Origin: Erysipelotrichaceae bacterium UBA1783
GTDB lineage: Bacteria; Bacillota_I; Bacilli_A; Erysipelotrichales; Erysipelotrichaceae
Direction: 5' to 3'
NCBI GenBank assembly: GCA_002315205.1
Contig: DCGH01000076.1
Coordinates: 1-6,930 of the forward strand
Length of the DNA stretch: 6,930 bases
Positions 5,942-6,930 of this stretch are shown one piece after another; positions within the stretch are counted from its first letter, which is position 1; every line of letters starts with the position of its first letter. Under the pieces are notes generated by a model. The model was not told the origin of the DNA and ran no database searches. It saw nothing but the letters and a program-made list of their open reading frames with translations. The translations under genes were made by a program, and so were the position numbers.

Positions 5942-6930
5942 ATTTTTTCTCCCTTTTTTCTATCTTTTGAACAAGTCCAACTAGAACCTGTACCATTTCC
6001 TTCATCTCTTCAATACAAACTAACTCATGATTTCCATGACAATTGTATTGGCCAGTTCCTAAATTAGGTGTAGGAATACCCATAAAAGATAATGCAGCAC
6101 CATCAGTACCACCTCTAATAGCACTAGAATAAGGCTGATGTCCTCTTTCCTTTAAGACTGCCATAACATCTTCTACAATGTATAGCTTTCCTTCAAAGCA
6201 TTCCTTCATATTAGAATAGCTTTCCTTCATATCTAATTCAACCACTGATCTTCTATACATTTCATTCATATGCATTGTAATGTACTGGAAATCCTTCATC
6301 TGCTTATGAAGCAAATCCTTATCGTGATTTCTTAAAATATATACGCTTGTAGCTTCCTGGCAAGTACCATTAATTGAAATTAAATGATTAAAACCTTCTC
6401 TTCCTTCAGTAAATTCAGGTCTTGCATTTACAGGTAGCATTGCATGGAATTCCATTGCTAGCTGTGATGCATTAATCATTTTATCCTTTGCTGAACCAGG
6501 ATGAATTGAAACGCCATTAAATTTTACGACTGCACTTGCAGCATTAAAGTTTTCAAAGGTTACGTCCTCAACCTCTCCACCATCAACAGTGTAAGCATAA
6601 TCACACTGGAATTGTGATAAGTCAATATGATGAATACCCTCACCAATTTCTTCATCTGGTGTAAAAGCAATTAGAATTTTTCCATGAGGAATTTCAGGAT
6701 TTTCCATTAGCTTTTGTACCATATCCATGATAATAGCAATACCAGCCTTATCATCACCACCTAATAAGGTTGTTCCATCTGTAACAATTAAGCTCTTACC
6801 CTTTAGTCTAGCTAAGAATGGGTAGTCAGCTACCTTTGAATAAATACCTTCAGAAAGCTTAATATCCTTACCATCATATTTTTCAATTATTCTGGCTTTA
6901 ATATCCTTTCCACTTGTCGCATTAGATGTT
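5925..6930 (-). CDS. pepT: Peptidase T (tripeptide aminopeptidase), N-terminus cut by window edge
   Basis: Cytoplasmic M20-family di-zinc aminopeptidase that removes the N-terminal residue of tripeptides. The frame stays open to the right edge, giving 334 visible residues; the family is about 410 long, so roughly 75 N-terminal residues are missing, including the first HxD metal motif. The Met at 6726-6728 is internal (visible residue 68) and not the start, because conserved PepT sequence (TDGTTLLGGDDKAG) lies upstream of it. Using visible numbering, likely metal or catalytic residues are D59 in GGDDKAG, E93/E94 in TPDEEIG, D116 in YTVDGG and H298 in NCHGNHE. The substrate-site motif SIHPGSAKDKMINA and the RGGTDG motif are also present. 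All visible catalytic positions are intact. The 3' end overlaps nagA by 17 bases, so the two are probably cotranscribed and translationally coupled. The identification is firm. Confidence 0.95.
   Translation of the reverse strand, partial: TSNATSGKDIKARIIEKYDGKDIKLSEGIYSKVADYPFLARLKGKSLIVTDGTTLLGGDDKAGIAIIMDMVQKLMENPEIPHGKILIAFTPDEEIGEGIHHIDLSQFQCDYAYTVDGGEVEDVTFENFNAASAVVKFNGVSIHPGSAKDKMINASQLAMEFHAMLPVNARPEFTEGREGFNHLISINGTCQEATSVYILRNHDKDLLHKQMKDFQYITMHMNEMYRRSVVELDMKESYSNMKECFEGKLYIVEDVMAVLKERGHQPYSSAIRGGTDGAALSFMGIPTPNLGTGQYNCHGNHELVCIEEMKEMVQVLVGLVQKIEKREKKYDYSV
5949..5953 (-). promoter_or_regulatory. nagA ribosome binding site near the 3' end of pepT
   Basis: The minus strand reads GGGAG seven bases before the nagA ATG (5939-5941). 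The site lies inside the last codons of pepT, which stops at 5925-5927. Ribosomes finishing pepT would therefore cover or expose the nagA start, which supports coupled translation and fixes the nagA start. Confidence 0.7.

Noticed and set aside
6726..6728. Met codon as the start of peptidase T
   Set aside because: Conserved PepT sequence, including the metal-binding GGDDKAG, reads in frame upstream to the window edge, so this Met is internal.
1..6930. CRISPR array, insertion sequence, tRNA, riboswitch or phage genes
   Set aside because: No regularly spaced repeats, terminal inverted repeats, transposase, cloverleaf or long structured leader was found; the gaps between genes are all under 150 bases.

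Overview
The window is AT-rich chromosomal DNA from a low-G+C Gram-positive bacterium (Bacillota). The evidence is the codon use, the strong AGGAGG-like ribosome sites, T-rich intrinsic terminators, a CcpA-type operator and the protein families present. An anaerobic gut lineage such as Erysipelotrichia or Clostridia would fit, but no marker here fixes the genus. All seven genes lie on the minus strand, so transcription runs from the high coordinates to the low ones. No mobile element, CRISPR array, tRNA or rRNA is visible, and no stretch of 300 bases lacks a gene.

The upstream unit (6930 down to about 3046) is peptidase T (pepT, cut by the right window edge), N-acetylglucosamine-6-phosphate deacetylase (nagA, overlapping pepT by 17 bases), a diacylglycerol-kinase-family lipid kinase, and glucosamine-6-phosphate deaminase (nagB). 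It ends at a strong hairpin terminator with a GAAA loop. NagA and NagB are consecutive enzymes that turn GlcNAc-6-P into fructose-6-P. A lipid kinase gene sits between them. nagB also has its own promoter, and the -35 and spacer of that promoter are covered by a near-perfect inverted repeat matching a catabolite-responsive (cre, LacI/CcpA-type) operator at 13 of 14 positions.

The downstream unit (3032 down to 59) starts at an extended -10 promoter placed directly after the nagB terminator. It encodes an M19 (renal-dipeptidase-type) dipeptidase, a 23S rRNA m5U methyltransferase of the RlmD/RlmCD type with its 4Fe-4S cysteines, and a small uncharacterised protein that looks like a degenerate nucleotidyltransferase fold. 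It closes with a 10-bp-stem terminator.

Taken together, most of the window is housekeeping metabolism: amino-sugar salvage, peptide breakdown (PepT for tripeptides, M19 for dipeptides), lipid phosphorylation and rRNA modification. I see no clear new multi-gene system. The items most worth following are the nucleotidyltransferase-like protein with an altered catalytic motif, and the operator-promoter arrangement in front of nagB.
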